Below, piece after piece: positions 26,824 to 34,506 of a stretch of DNA of 64,000 bases. A program made the position numbers and the translations under genes. This DNA is from Bradyrhizobium stylosanthis (GTDB lineage: Bacteria; Pseudomonadota; Alphaproteobacteria; Rhizobiales; Xanthobacteraceae): NCBI RefSeq assembly GCF_001641335.1, contig NZ_LVEM01000008.1:62001-126000 (forward strand), in the 5' to 3' direction. The first letter of the stretch is position 1; every line of letters begins with the position of its first letter. The notes under the pieces are model-generated. The model ran no database searches. It was not told where the DNA came from and saw nothing but the letters and a program-made list of their open reading frames with translations.

Positions 26824-27534
26824 AATTGATGCCCTTCAATCTCAAACTGAAAGGCATCCACTATGTGTCTGAGAACTTAAGCAAGGTTTGCGTCGGGTCG
26901 TTGCCTGGCCCAACCGACATTAACTCGAAAGCGGCTTCTGTTAATGCCGCAGGCAAGCTGTCTGAGACCTCGTGAGGGTGGCCCCGGACCGCAACCTGGA
27001 CGGTTCGCCGGGCCGGCCTCGTCACCCGCCCCGGCGCCAACCGGCCCTGGGTCGGAGCCCCGCTGGCGACCGGCGATCGAGGCAAGCCGATCGCAGCTCA
27101 ACCCGTCGGCCGCTCCGGGCGACGGTATCCGAATCGACGAAGGCGGAACGGCGCCGGCAGAACCTGGGCCACCTCCCCCCGGAAGTCCGGGAAACTATTC
27201 AGCCTGCGGCAAAAGCTTCCTCGCCAGCCTTTCCCGTCGCGCCCGTGCGGAACTCGACGCCTCGGTCGATCGCTACATCGCGGTACAGCAGCGGCGGGAT
27301 TAATAAGCAAAATCAGATTGCTAACGCGCAGAATACACGCACAGTTTGTGCGACGCAGCAGGCCCGATTGAGGTAATTAGCTACGCCAGAAGGGCTCAAC
27401 CCCGTGTTGCGTGCGCAACGGCAGCCGGGTCGATTGCTGCAAGCTGTGACTGAAATGTCATAGGTGAGACCGTAGCAGTTTGCTAATTCTTCCCGAGCAA
27501 TAATATTTGTTAAAAGCCTTTTATGGTGGGGACC
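26824..27534. other. Long noncoding leader region upstream of the type I secretion genes
   Basis: About 700 bases without a supported gene. The first half (26940-27300) is GC-rich and open in several frames, but the translations are Pro/Arg-rich and low in information. The second half (27300-27530) becomes AT-rich and should hold the tolC promoter. TTAA occurs here (27510-27513) but without a matching second half-site at the CtrA spacing. Confidence 0.5.
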
Positions 27535-29232
27535 ATGAAGCCGGCGTATTTAGCCTTAGCAACCATCGTCCTGGCGGTCGCCCCCGCGAGAGCCGAGCAA
27601 TTTTCCATCAACGACGCCTTGCGTCAGGCGATGCAGACCAACCCGGGAGTGGGTGAGGCCTCGGCGAACCGCCGCGCAACCGAGAGCGAACTCCGCCAGA
27701 CGCAGAGTACGCTGTTACCGCAAGTGCGCATCGACGCCAGCTATGGGCCGGAGAAGTTCGACCAATCGCCGGGCTTCATCGCGCCGAGCATTGCGGTCCC
27801 GACGACGGGATCCGGGCCGTGGCGGAATGGAAGCCAGGAATCGGTCGTCGTCCGGCAGCTTCTGTTTGATGGTTTTACCTCCATCCACGAGGTATGGCGC
27901 CAGAATGCGCGGGTGAACGCCGCTGCAGCACGCGTCAAGGAGCGAACCGAGCTTATCGCGCTTGACGCTGCCGAGGCCTATATCGACGTCGTGCGCTATA
28001 TGCGCCTGGTGAGCCTCGCGCAGCAGAACGTTGCCAATCACGAGAAGATCTTCTCGAACGTGAACTCCCGGTTTTCGGGCGGACGCGCCGGCGAAGGTGA
28101 CCTCGAGCAGTCGCGGGAGCGCGTCGAAAGTGCGCGTGCTGCCCTGGCCGAGTTCCGCCGCAGCCTCGAGGACGCACGTGCGAAGTACCGCAAGGTCGTC
28201 GGCATAGAGCCTTACAATGTGCGCTTCCCGGGCCCGTTGCGGGGTCTCCCGGCCAGCCGGGATGAAGCGCTCGCGGTCACGCTGCGGTTCAACTCGACGA
28301 TCAACGCGGCCCAGTCCGATGTCGATGCCGCCAAGCACGCCTTCAAGTCCACGGACGGCCTGTTTGCCCCGAAGTTCTATCTGGAAGGCCGGGCGACGCA
28401 TTACGACAACTCCTTCCCCTATGTGGCTGCCGCCGGCTCGCCCGCCGTCACCCACGAGGACTACAGCGGCAAGGTGGTGATGTCCTGGGACATCTTCCGC
28501 GGCGGACAGGACGCGTGGAATCGCTCGGAAAAGGCTGAACGCTTCACCGAAGCGACCGCCCGGCACGCCCGCTTGCAGCGGGATGCGTATGAGTCGATCG
28601 ACAAGGCCTGGAACGCTCGTACGGTCACGCAGACTCGCATTACGGCGCTGACTGGCCAGCTGGAGGCCGACCGCAAGACCATCGCCGCCTTCCAGAAGGA
28701 ATACGAGCTCGGCCAGCGTTCGCTCATCGATCTCCTGAACGCCCAGAACCAGTTCTTCAATGCGCAGGTTTCGCTGACCTCGGCGCGGGCGGTTGTGGTG
28801 TTTGCGGACTATCAGCTGCTCGCCGCGACGGGAACCCTGATCGAATATCTGAAGGCCCCTCCGCCTGTCGACGCAGCTCCGACCGATCTCAACCTGTTCG
28901 GCCTGCCGGATTACAAAGTGCCGACGATCCGCTGGACCCTGCCGCAGACCGGCTCGGAGCCGGTGCGGGTTGCAGTGCCGGCACCGACGGCCGCGCCGGT
29001 TCGGCTGTCCTACGCTGCGACCGGGCCTGCCACGTCGGCATTCGGCGATCGCTTCTCCGGGGAGCCTGAGGCCGGGTCCGTCAAGGTTGCCGGCGTGTCG
29101 GCCTGGTTTGCGCAGCGCGAAGGCGCCGGCGGGCCGATCGTGCTCGATAGCTCGACCAGCCAGCGCAGCTCATATGCCGCGGCCGAGAAGCCCCATTGGC
29201 TGCTGACCGCATTCTCGCCGATTACAAAATAG
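27535..29232 (+). CDS. TolC-family outer membrane efflux/type I secretion protein
   Basis: A 565-residue outer-membrane channel for type I secretion. The ATG at 27535 follows ggtgggga and begins a signal peptide (KPAYLALATIVLAVAPARA, cleavage before EQFS). Two repeated OEP domains follow, with helical segments such as ALRQAMQTNPGVGEASANR and the second repeat ending YELGQRSLIDLLNAQNQFFNA, a TolC-family landmark. A C-terminal Pro/Ala-rich tail of about 120 residues extends beyond the usual TolC length. An intrinsic terminator follows, so it can be transcribed separately from the ABC/HlyD pair. It should be the outer-membrane exit (LapE role) for the giant adhesin. Confidence 0.9.
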   Translation: MKPAYLALATIVLAVAPARAEQFSINDALRQAMQTNPGVGEASANRRATESELRQTQSTLLPQVRIDASYGPEKFDQSPGFIAPSIAVPTTGSGPWRNGSQESVVVRQLLFDGFTSIHEVWRQNARVNAAAARVKERTELIALDAAEAYIDVVRYMRLVSLAQQNVANHEKIFSNVNSRFSGGRAGEGDLEQSRERVESARAALAEFRRSLEDARAKYRKVVGIEPYNVRFPGPLRGLPASRDEALAVTLRFNSTINAAQSDVDAAKHAFKSTDGLFAPKFYLEGRATHYDNSFPYVAAAGSPAVTHEDYSGKVVMSWDIFRGGQDAWNRSEKAERFTEATARHARLQRDAYESIDKAWNARTVTQTRITALTGQLEADRKTIAAFQKEYELGQRSLIDLLNAQNQFFNAQVSLTSARAVVVFADYQLLAATGTLIEYLKAPPPVDAAPTDLNLFGLPDYKVPTIRWTLPQTGSEPVRVAVPAPTAAPVRLSYAATGPATSAFGDRFSGEPEAGSVKVAGVSAWFAQREGAGGPIVLDSSTSQRSSYAAAEKPHWLLTAFSPITK

Positions 29233-29255
29233 TAACATCGACCGGATGACGAACG

Positions 29256-29283
29256 AAAAGCCCGCACTTGTGCGGGCTTTTTG
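29256..29283 (+). terminator. Rho-independent terminator after tolC
   Basis: A perfect stem, AAAAGCCCGCAC (29256-29267) with GTGCGGGCTTTT (29270-29281), ends in a run of U residues about 25 bases after the TolC stop. Because the stem is flanked by A and T runs, it can also work in the opposite direction. Confidence 0.9.
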
Positions 29284-29449
29284 ATTTCAGCCAACCCCCG
29301 ATAATGCACGGATAGCCTTGCGGTCGCACCATTGTTAATCGTTAATCTCGACGGCCCAAATGACTAAATGAATTAACTGGCAATTTGTCGTAGTCTTTCG
29401 ACGACTTTGCAAAGTTCGCGTCATCGCTTTTCATTTAAGGCATACCAGC

Positions 29450-31735
29450 TTGTTGTTTCGTCGAACAAAGACGGCTTCGGCCGCCCAAAATGCACGCCCG
29501 GACAACATCGGCGAGGAGCCCGCGGTATCGGCCCGGGCCGAGAGGGTCGGAGCGCAACAAGGCGATCCCCTGCTGGACTCGCTCATCTTCCTGGCCGGAC
29601 ATCACGGCAGAGCCGTGACACGCGACGGCTTGCTCGGCGGCTTGCCAATCCTCGACGGGCGCCTGACGGTTTCGCTCTACGAACGCGCAGCGCGCCGCGC
29701 GGGCCTCGAGACCGAAGCCACCCAACGCAAGCTGCTGGACATCCCGCCTCTCGTTCTTCCGGCCGTGCTGATCATGAAGAACGGAACGACGCTGGTGCTG
29801 CTGAGCATCGACGAGGCCAAGCGTACCGCCAAGGTGATCGACCCCAGCAACCGGCCGTATGTGCCGCAGATGCTGACCCTCGATGCGATCGCTGCGGGAT
29901 ACACGGGTTACGCCTTCTTCGTCCGGGCAGCTGCCGAGTTGGACCCGCGAGCCGTTGCCGCCGGCAGTCTGCCGCGGCAACACTGGTTCTGGTCTGTCGT
30001 AAGGGCGCATTGGCGCAACTACGGCCACATCGCGCTGGCGGCGCTGCTCATCAACATTCTCGCCCTTGCCATGCCGCTCTTCACGATGAGCGTCTATGAC
30101 CGGGTCATTCCGAACGGAGCCATTCCTTCACTCGTCGCTCTGTCGATCGGCATGGGCCTCGCCATCGTCTTTGATCTGGTCCTGCGGATGGTCAGGAGCA
30201 AGATGATCGACGTGACGGGCAAGACGATCGATGTCGTCCTTGCCGCCAACATCTTTGAACACGTCATGTCCGTGAAGATGGCGCAGCGACCGACGTCGGT
30301 CGGCATCCTCGCCAACCAGCTTCGCGATTTCGATTCCGTTCGCGAGTTCTTCACCTCCGGGAGCGTGGTTTCGGCGACCGATCTGCTGTTTGCCGTCCTG
30401 TTTGTCGCCGTTCTCTTCGTGGTCGCCGGCCCCCTCGCCTGGGTGCCGCTCCTGATGCTGCCCGTCATGATCGGAATTGGCTTCCTGCTGCAACGTCCGC
30501 TCAACCGGGCGATGAAGCGACTGCAAGCGGAATCGGCGGCCCGCCATGGCGTGCTGGTGGAATCGCTCGCCGGTCTCGAAACCGTGCGCGCGTCGGGCGG
30601 TGAAGCAAGAATGCAGACGGCCTGGGAGCGTTCGGTTGCAGCGACGGCCCGGTCCGGCGAAGCCGTACACTTCTGGTCGTCCCTGGCGCTGACTGCGGCA
30701 AACTCGGTGCAGATGTTGACCAGCCTGCTGATGATCATCATCGGCGTCTTTCTGATCCAGAACGGCACCCTGACGGTCGGCGCCCTGGTCGCAGCCAATA
30801 TGCTTGCCGGCCGGGTTCTGGCGCCGATTGCGGGCATCGCGTCCGTGATCACCCGCGGCACTCAGACCTTCTCGGCGCTCAAGTCCATCGATCGGATCAT
30901 GACGCTGGAGCGGGAACGTTCGCCGGAACGGACCTATGTCGCCAGGAAAATCGAACAAGGCACCATCAGCTTCGAAAACGTCTCCTTCACCTATCCCAAT
31001 GCGCCTGGGAAGGCGCTGGACAAGGTCACCTTCAAGATTCAGAGCGGTGAGCGCGTTGGCATCATCGGTCGGGTGGGTTCGGGAAAGACGACCGTCGGGC
31101 GCCTGTTGCTCTCCTTCTACGAGGCACAGGATGGTCGCATCCTGGTCGATGGCGTCGACTCTCGCCAATATGATCCCGCGGATCTGCGCGCCGGCATCGG
31201 CTTTGCCATGCAGGACACTGATCTGTTCTTCGGCAAGCTGCGCGACAACATCACCTTGGGCTATCCGGCGGCGACCGACGAGGAAGTGCTCGCGGCCTCG
31301 CGCCTTGCCGGCGTCGAGAGCTTCATCGCAGGCCACCCCATGGGCTACGACATGCCCATCGCAGAGGGCGGACGCAGCCTCTCAGGGGGGCAAAAGCAAG
31401 CCATTGGCCTCGCGCGCGTCTTGATCCGCAAGCCCAGAATCCTGTTTCTGGATGAGCCGACCGCTCATTTCGACGTCCGCAGCGAGGCCGAGTTCCTCGA
31501 GCGGCTGAAGAAGCTCGACGATGCGCAGATGACCATCGTCATCTCCACGCATCGTCTTTCACTGCTGACCATGGTCGATCGGCTGCTGCTGTTCGACAAT
31601 GGTCGGCTGGTGGCCGACGGGCCGCGCGATCACGTGTTGAGCCTGTTGCAAGGCAAGGCTCAGTCGGCCGAGCCTGCCGTCAATCCCCGAGTGGTTCAAC
31701 AAGTCCAGCCGGCGCAGAAGTCCAATGTCAGCTGA
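29450..31735 (+). CDS. Type I secretion ABC exporter (LapB-like)
   Basis: A 761-residue peptide/protein exporter. An N-terminal C39-peptidase-like domain (about 36-160) lacks the catalytic cysteine at the expected start (GDPLLDSLIFLAGHHG), so it is a binding domain as in LapB/HlyB. Six membrane helices follow (about 190-470). The ATPase domain has Walker A GRVGSGKT (540-547), signature LSGGQ (644-648) and Walker B ILFLDEP (664-670). A TTG at 29450 is taken as start, with AAGG nine bases upstream. Its end overlaps the HlyD gene by 11 bases. It drives export of the C-terminally signalled adhesin encoded at 34507-46317. Confidence 0.92.
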   Translation: MLFRRTKTASAAQNARPDNIGEEPAVSARAERVGAQQGDPLLDSLIFLAGHHGRAVTRDGLLGGLPILDGRLTVSLYERAARRAGLETEATQRKLLDIPPLVLPAVLIMKNGTTLVLLSIDEAKRTAKVIDPSNRPYVPQMLTLDAIAAGYTGYAFFVRAAAELDPRAVAAGSLPRQHWFWSVVRAHWRNYGHIALAALLINILALAMPLFTMSVYDRVIPNGAIPSLVALSIGMGLAIVFDLVLRMVRSKMIDVTGKTIDVVLAANIFEHVMSVKMAQRPTSVGILANQLRDFDSVREFFTSGSVVSATDLLFAVLFVAVLFVVAGPLAWVPLLMLPVMIGIGFLLQRPLNRAMKRLQAESAARHGVLVESLAGLETVRASGGEARMQTAWERSVAATARSGEAVHFWSSLALTAANSVQMLTSLLMIIIGVFLIQNGTLTVGALVAANMLAGRVLAPIAGIASVITRGTQTFSALKSIDRIMTLERERSPERTYVARKIEQGTISFENVSFTYPNAPGKALDKVTFKIQSGERVGIIGRVGSGKTTVGRLLLSFYEAQDGRILVDGVDSRQYDPADLRAGIGFAMQDTDLFFGKLRDNITLGYPAATDEEVLAASRLAGVESFIAGHPMGYDMPIAEGGRSLSGGQKQAIGLARVLIRKPRILFLDEPTAHFDVRSEAEFLERLKKLDDAQMTIVISTHRLSLLTMVDRLLLFDNGRLVADGPRDHVLSLLQGKAQSAEPAVNPRVVQQVQPAQKSNVS

Positions 31736-32972
31736 TTTCGCTTACGCCAACGATATTCGCGCGGCCGTCCGATTGAGAACGCCGCGGACCTCCCGGATGC
31801 TGCTGTGGGCGTTCTTCGCCCTGCTCTCCACATTCCTGATCTGGGCTCATTTCGCCGTGCTCGAAGAGGTCAAGCGCGGAAACGGCAAGGTCGTCCCCTC
31901 GCGACAGATTCAGGTCGTCCAATCCCTTGAAGGCGGGATCGTCGGCGACATCCTCGTCCAGGAGGGAGCGGTGGTCCAGCAGGGGCAATCCCTGATGCGG
32001 ATCGACGATACCAAATTCGCTTCCGAATTTGGCGAGATACGGGAGCGCCGCGCCTCGATGGCCGCGCGCTTCGCGCGGCTCGACGCCGAAGCCAGGGGCC
32101 GCAGCGAGATCGTCTTTCCCGACCAGATCGATGTGGTCGCTCCCGCCGCCGTGGCAACGGAACGCAGCGTCTTCAAGACCCGCGCCCTCAAGGTTTCGCA
32201 GGACGTCGACGTCCTCAATCAGCAGATCGTCAGGCTGACCCAGACATCCGCCCTGCTCGATCGCGAGCTCGCTTTGACCCGCAAGCTCTACGAGCAGAAG
32301 GTCGTTCCCGAGATCGAAATGCTTCGTCTGGAGCGTCAATCCGCAGAGGCCAAGGGGCAGATCGCCGAAGCCAAGGCGAAGATCGCGACCACGATTTCGA
32401 CCTTCCGGGCTGCAGCAGACGAAGACCTCGCCAAAGCGCGGGCCGACCTTGCAGTCCTGGACGAGAACATCAAGTCCGCCCAGGACAGGGTGCGCAGGAC
32501 GGATCTGCGCTCGCCGGTTCGCGGCATCGTCAACAAGCTGAACGTCACGACGATCGGCGCCGTCGTTCAGCCCGGCGCGAACCTCATGGACATCGTGCCG
32601 CTCGACGATTCGTTGCTGGTCGAAGGCAAGATAAGGCCGCAGGACATCGCCTTCATCCGCCCGGGCCAGGATGCCGTCGTCAAGATCTCCGCCTACGACT
32701 CCTCCGTCTACGGCCATCTCGCCGGCAAGGTCGAGCGGATCAGCGCCGACACGATCCTCGACGACAAGGGTGAGGCCGCGCAGCGACCGGAGACCTACTA
32801 TCGCGTGATGGTTCGAACCGACAAGAACCATCTCGGTACGGAGGAGACCCCGCTTCCGATCATCCCGGGCATGATCACGACGGTCGAGATCCTGACCGGC
32901 AAGAAGAGCGTTCTGGATTACATCATGAAGCCGGCTCGTACCTTGCGGGATGAGGCGCTCCGCGAGCACTAG
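31725..32972 (+). CDS. HlyD-family membrane fusion protein (LapC-like)
   Basis: A 415-residue periplasmic adaptor linking the ABC exporter to TolC. A short cytoplasmic N-terminus is followed by one membrane helix (about 25-45), then the biotinyl-lipoyl half-motif (VQSLEGGIVGDILVQEGAVV), a long coiled-coil hairpin (about 95-260) and the second half (RSPVRGIVNKLNVTTIGAVV). The C-terminal beta-barrel ends in IIPGMITTVEILTGKKSVLDY, a HlyD-family landmark. The ATG at 31725 overlaps the exporter gene. A repetitive extragenic-type element follows its stop. Confidence 0.93.
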   Translation: MSADFAYANDIRAAVRLRTPRTSRMLLWAFFALLSTFLIWAHFAVLEEVKRGNGKVVPSRQIQVVQSLEGGIVGDILVQEGAVVQQGQSLMRIDDTKFASEFGEIRERRASMAARFARLDAEARGRSEIVFPDQIDVVAPAAVATERSVFKTRALKVSQDVDVLNQQIVRLTQTSALLDRELALTRKLYEQKVVPEIEMLRLERQSAEAKGQIAEAKAKIATTISTFRAAADEDLAKARADLAVLDENIKSAQDRVRRTDLRSPVRGIVNKLNVTTIGAVVQPGANLMDIVPLDDSLLVEGKIRPQDIAFIRPGQDAVVKISAYDSSVYGHLAGKVERISADTILDDKGEAAQRPETYYRVMVRTDKNHLGTEETPLPIIPGMITTVEILTGKKSVLDYIMKPARTLRDEALREH

Positions 32973-32973
32973 A

Positions 32974-33066
32974 GCGCGACGAGACCAGGATGTCTCGTCA
33001 TCGTGCTTTAGCTCGTGGTCTAAGCACGGTCTGACCGGAAAACCGCTTCGCGCTTATCCGGTCATG
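32974..33066. repeat. Candidate Bradyrhizobium-type extragenic palindromic element
   Basis: Two short hairpins lie in tandem after hlyD. The first is GACGAGAC/GTCTCGTC (32978-32985 and 32992-32999, 6-base loop). The second is TGACCGGA/TCCGGTCA (33032-33039 and 33057-33064) with AAACCGCTTCGCG in its loop. The second resembles, from memory, a palindromic element scattered in Bradyrhizobium intergenic regions (GCATGATC...GGAAAACCG...CCGGATCATGC type). No second copy was seen in this window. Confidence 0.5.
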
Positions 33067-33297
33067 CGTTAGATCCGCCACCGCCCGGCTTGCTTAATGA
33101 CTCCCTAATGCGCGATCGCAAGCTTTAGCATTGCCGGAGAGCCGCGGTTCATCGCGCCGGCTCATTCCCGGCCGCGCCTCCCCGGTTTTAACCCGACTTA
33201 AGCGCGCCCACGCGCACGCTGGCTCCCGATAAACAGGTCGGGATGACGATCAGGCGCGCAAAGACGCCGACGACGTCCCGAAATATGGGGACGGTCA
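33067..33297. other. Upstream region of the LapG-like protease gene
   Basis: About 230 bases without a gene, presumably the protease promoter. Two TTAA half-sites occur at 33188-33191 and 33198-33201, but with 6 bases between them, one short of the CtrA spacing. No clear sigma-70 pair was assigned. Confidence 0.4.
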
Positions 33298-34314
33298 ATG
33301 AAGTCGCGTTTTGCACAGCGACGGCAGGGCATTCTGGCGTTTACGGCGGCCATGCTGGTTTCGCTCACCGGTGTTTCGACCTCGGTCGCGTTTGCGTCCG
33401 ATTTCGGGCCGGCTGATCCAGCCGAGATCGCGCCGGCCGGAGCAGATACCATCCAGGCTCCCGCGACGTTCTTCACGATCAACGCCGTGCTGGCGAAGCT
33501 GGACCGCGAGCGCGGCCGCGGGCCGAATGCCGTGCGCTTGGCAGCGCTGACACCGCCCTCCTCCACCGCCACGGATGCCGCGCCTGAGCCCGTCTCTCCG
33601 GCCGCCGCGTCGCCGCTCGGCAATGAACCCTTCGGTCTCTTCGCATTCCGGGCGCCTGACAACGATATCTGGCGCAAATGGCGGGCGGTCGAGGCAGACC
33701 TCGTCAAGGAGCAGTCCGTGCTCGAGCGCTGCGGATCCGCCCCTGCGAGCTGCCCGTCTCAGGCAGCGCAGTTCCTCAGGCTCGTCGGCGCCGTCAAGGC
33801 CAAGTCCGGGCGAGCTCAGCTCGAGGAAGTCAATCTCGGCGTGAATACCGCGATCCGCTATGTCAGCGATCTCGTCCAGCATCGGGAGCTCGACCGCTGG
33901 AGTTCGCCGCTGGCGAGCTTTGCGACCGGCAAAGGCGATTGCGAAGACTATGCGATCGCCAAATACGCCGCATTGCGCCAGGCGGGTTTCCCGGACGCCG
34001 ATATGCGCCTTCTCCTCGTCCGCGACCGAACGGTCCGGCAGGACCACGCGGTGCTCGCCGCCCGGCTCGATGGCCGCTGGCTGATCCTGGACAACCGCTG
34101 GGCGGGCCTGCGGGAGGACAACGGCGAGCTCAACTTCGCCCCGCTCTTCGCGATCAATCACGACGGCGTGCATCTGTTCGCCAAGCCTTATGCGAAGGCT
34201 GCGCCGCTTACGGCCGAAGCCGCGCCGGCAGCGGCGGGCGCGGAATGGGCGGGCTCGGAGCCCGCGGAGGCAGGTGGCGGCGGTTCGCTGAGCACGCTGA
34301 CGCTGGTTCTCTGA
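33298..34314 (+). CDS. lapG: LapG-like periplasmic transglutaminase-type cysteine protease (BTLCP)
   Basis: A 338-residue secreted protease. A signal sequence (residues about 10-34) precedes a variable linker. The bacterial transglutaminase-like domain follows with catalytic Cys215 (GKGDCEDYAIAKY), His250 (RQDHAVLAA) and Asp265 (LILDNRW). In Pseudomonas, LapG cuts a di-alanine site in the N-terminus of the giant adhesin LapA and releases it from the surface, unless sequestered by the c-di-GMP receptor LapD. Here the adjacent convergent gene encodes exactly such an adhesin with a PAAG site. The DCEDY motif overlaps the calcium-binding region known for LapG. An Ala/Gly-rich tail of about 35 residues is added at the C-terminus. 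Confidence 0.9.
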   Translation: MKSRFAQRRQGILAFTAAMLVSLTGVSTSVAFASDFGPADPAEIAPAGADTIQAPATFFTINAVLAKLDRERGRGPNAVRLAALTPPSSTATDAAPEPVSPAAASPLGNEPFGLFAFRAPDNDIWRKWRAVEADLVKEQSVLERCGSAPASCPSQAAQFLRLVGAVKAKSGRAQLEEVNLGVNTAIRYVSDLVQHRELDRWSSPLASFATGKGDCEDYAIAKYAALRQAGFPDADMRLLLVRDRTVRQDHAVLAARLDGRWLILDNRWAGLREDNGELNFAPLFAINHDGVHLFAKPYAKAAPLTAEAAPAAAGAEWAGSEPAEAGGGGSLSTLTLVL

Positions 34315-34420
34315 GACCACTCCTGACGCGGCCTGGACCGCGTCAGCACCATAGGCGCGTCGATCAGCATATTCCCGCGGCTGGCTCTGTGGTCCCGCAG
34401 CTCAACCGCCAGAAAGCGAA

Positions 34421-34451
34421 GCGGCGACAAGGCTGGTCGCCTTGTCGCCGC
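34421..34451 (-). terminator. Hairpin between convergent lapG and giant adhesin genes
   Basis: A perfect 13-bp stem (GCGGCGACAAGGC at 34421-34433 and GCCTTGTCGCCGC at 34439-34451, 5-base loop) lies 55 bases beyond the adhesin stop. On the minus strand it is followed by the pyrimidine-rich TTCGCTTTCT, so it probably ends the adhesin transcript. A second 9-bp stem (CTGACGCGG at 34323-34331 with CCGCGTCAG at 34338-34346) just after the protease stop may serve the other direction. Confidence 0.65.
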
Positions 34452-34506
34452 ATATCGCATCATCCAACGTCAACCGGCAGAGCGCGTGTCTGCAACGGCA
34501 GTCGCG

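Noticed and set aside
26944..27376. Plus-strand open frames upstream of tolC
   Set aside because: The translations are Pro/Arg-rich with no start site support, and overlapping frames are equally open, as expected of noncoding GC-rich DNA.
33188..33201. Possible CtrA box upstream of lapG (two TTAA half-sites)
   Set aside because: The half-sites are separated by 6 bases and not 7; CtrA spacing is strict.
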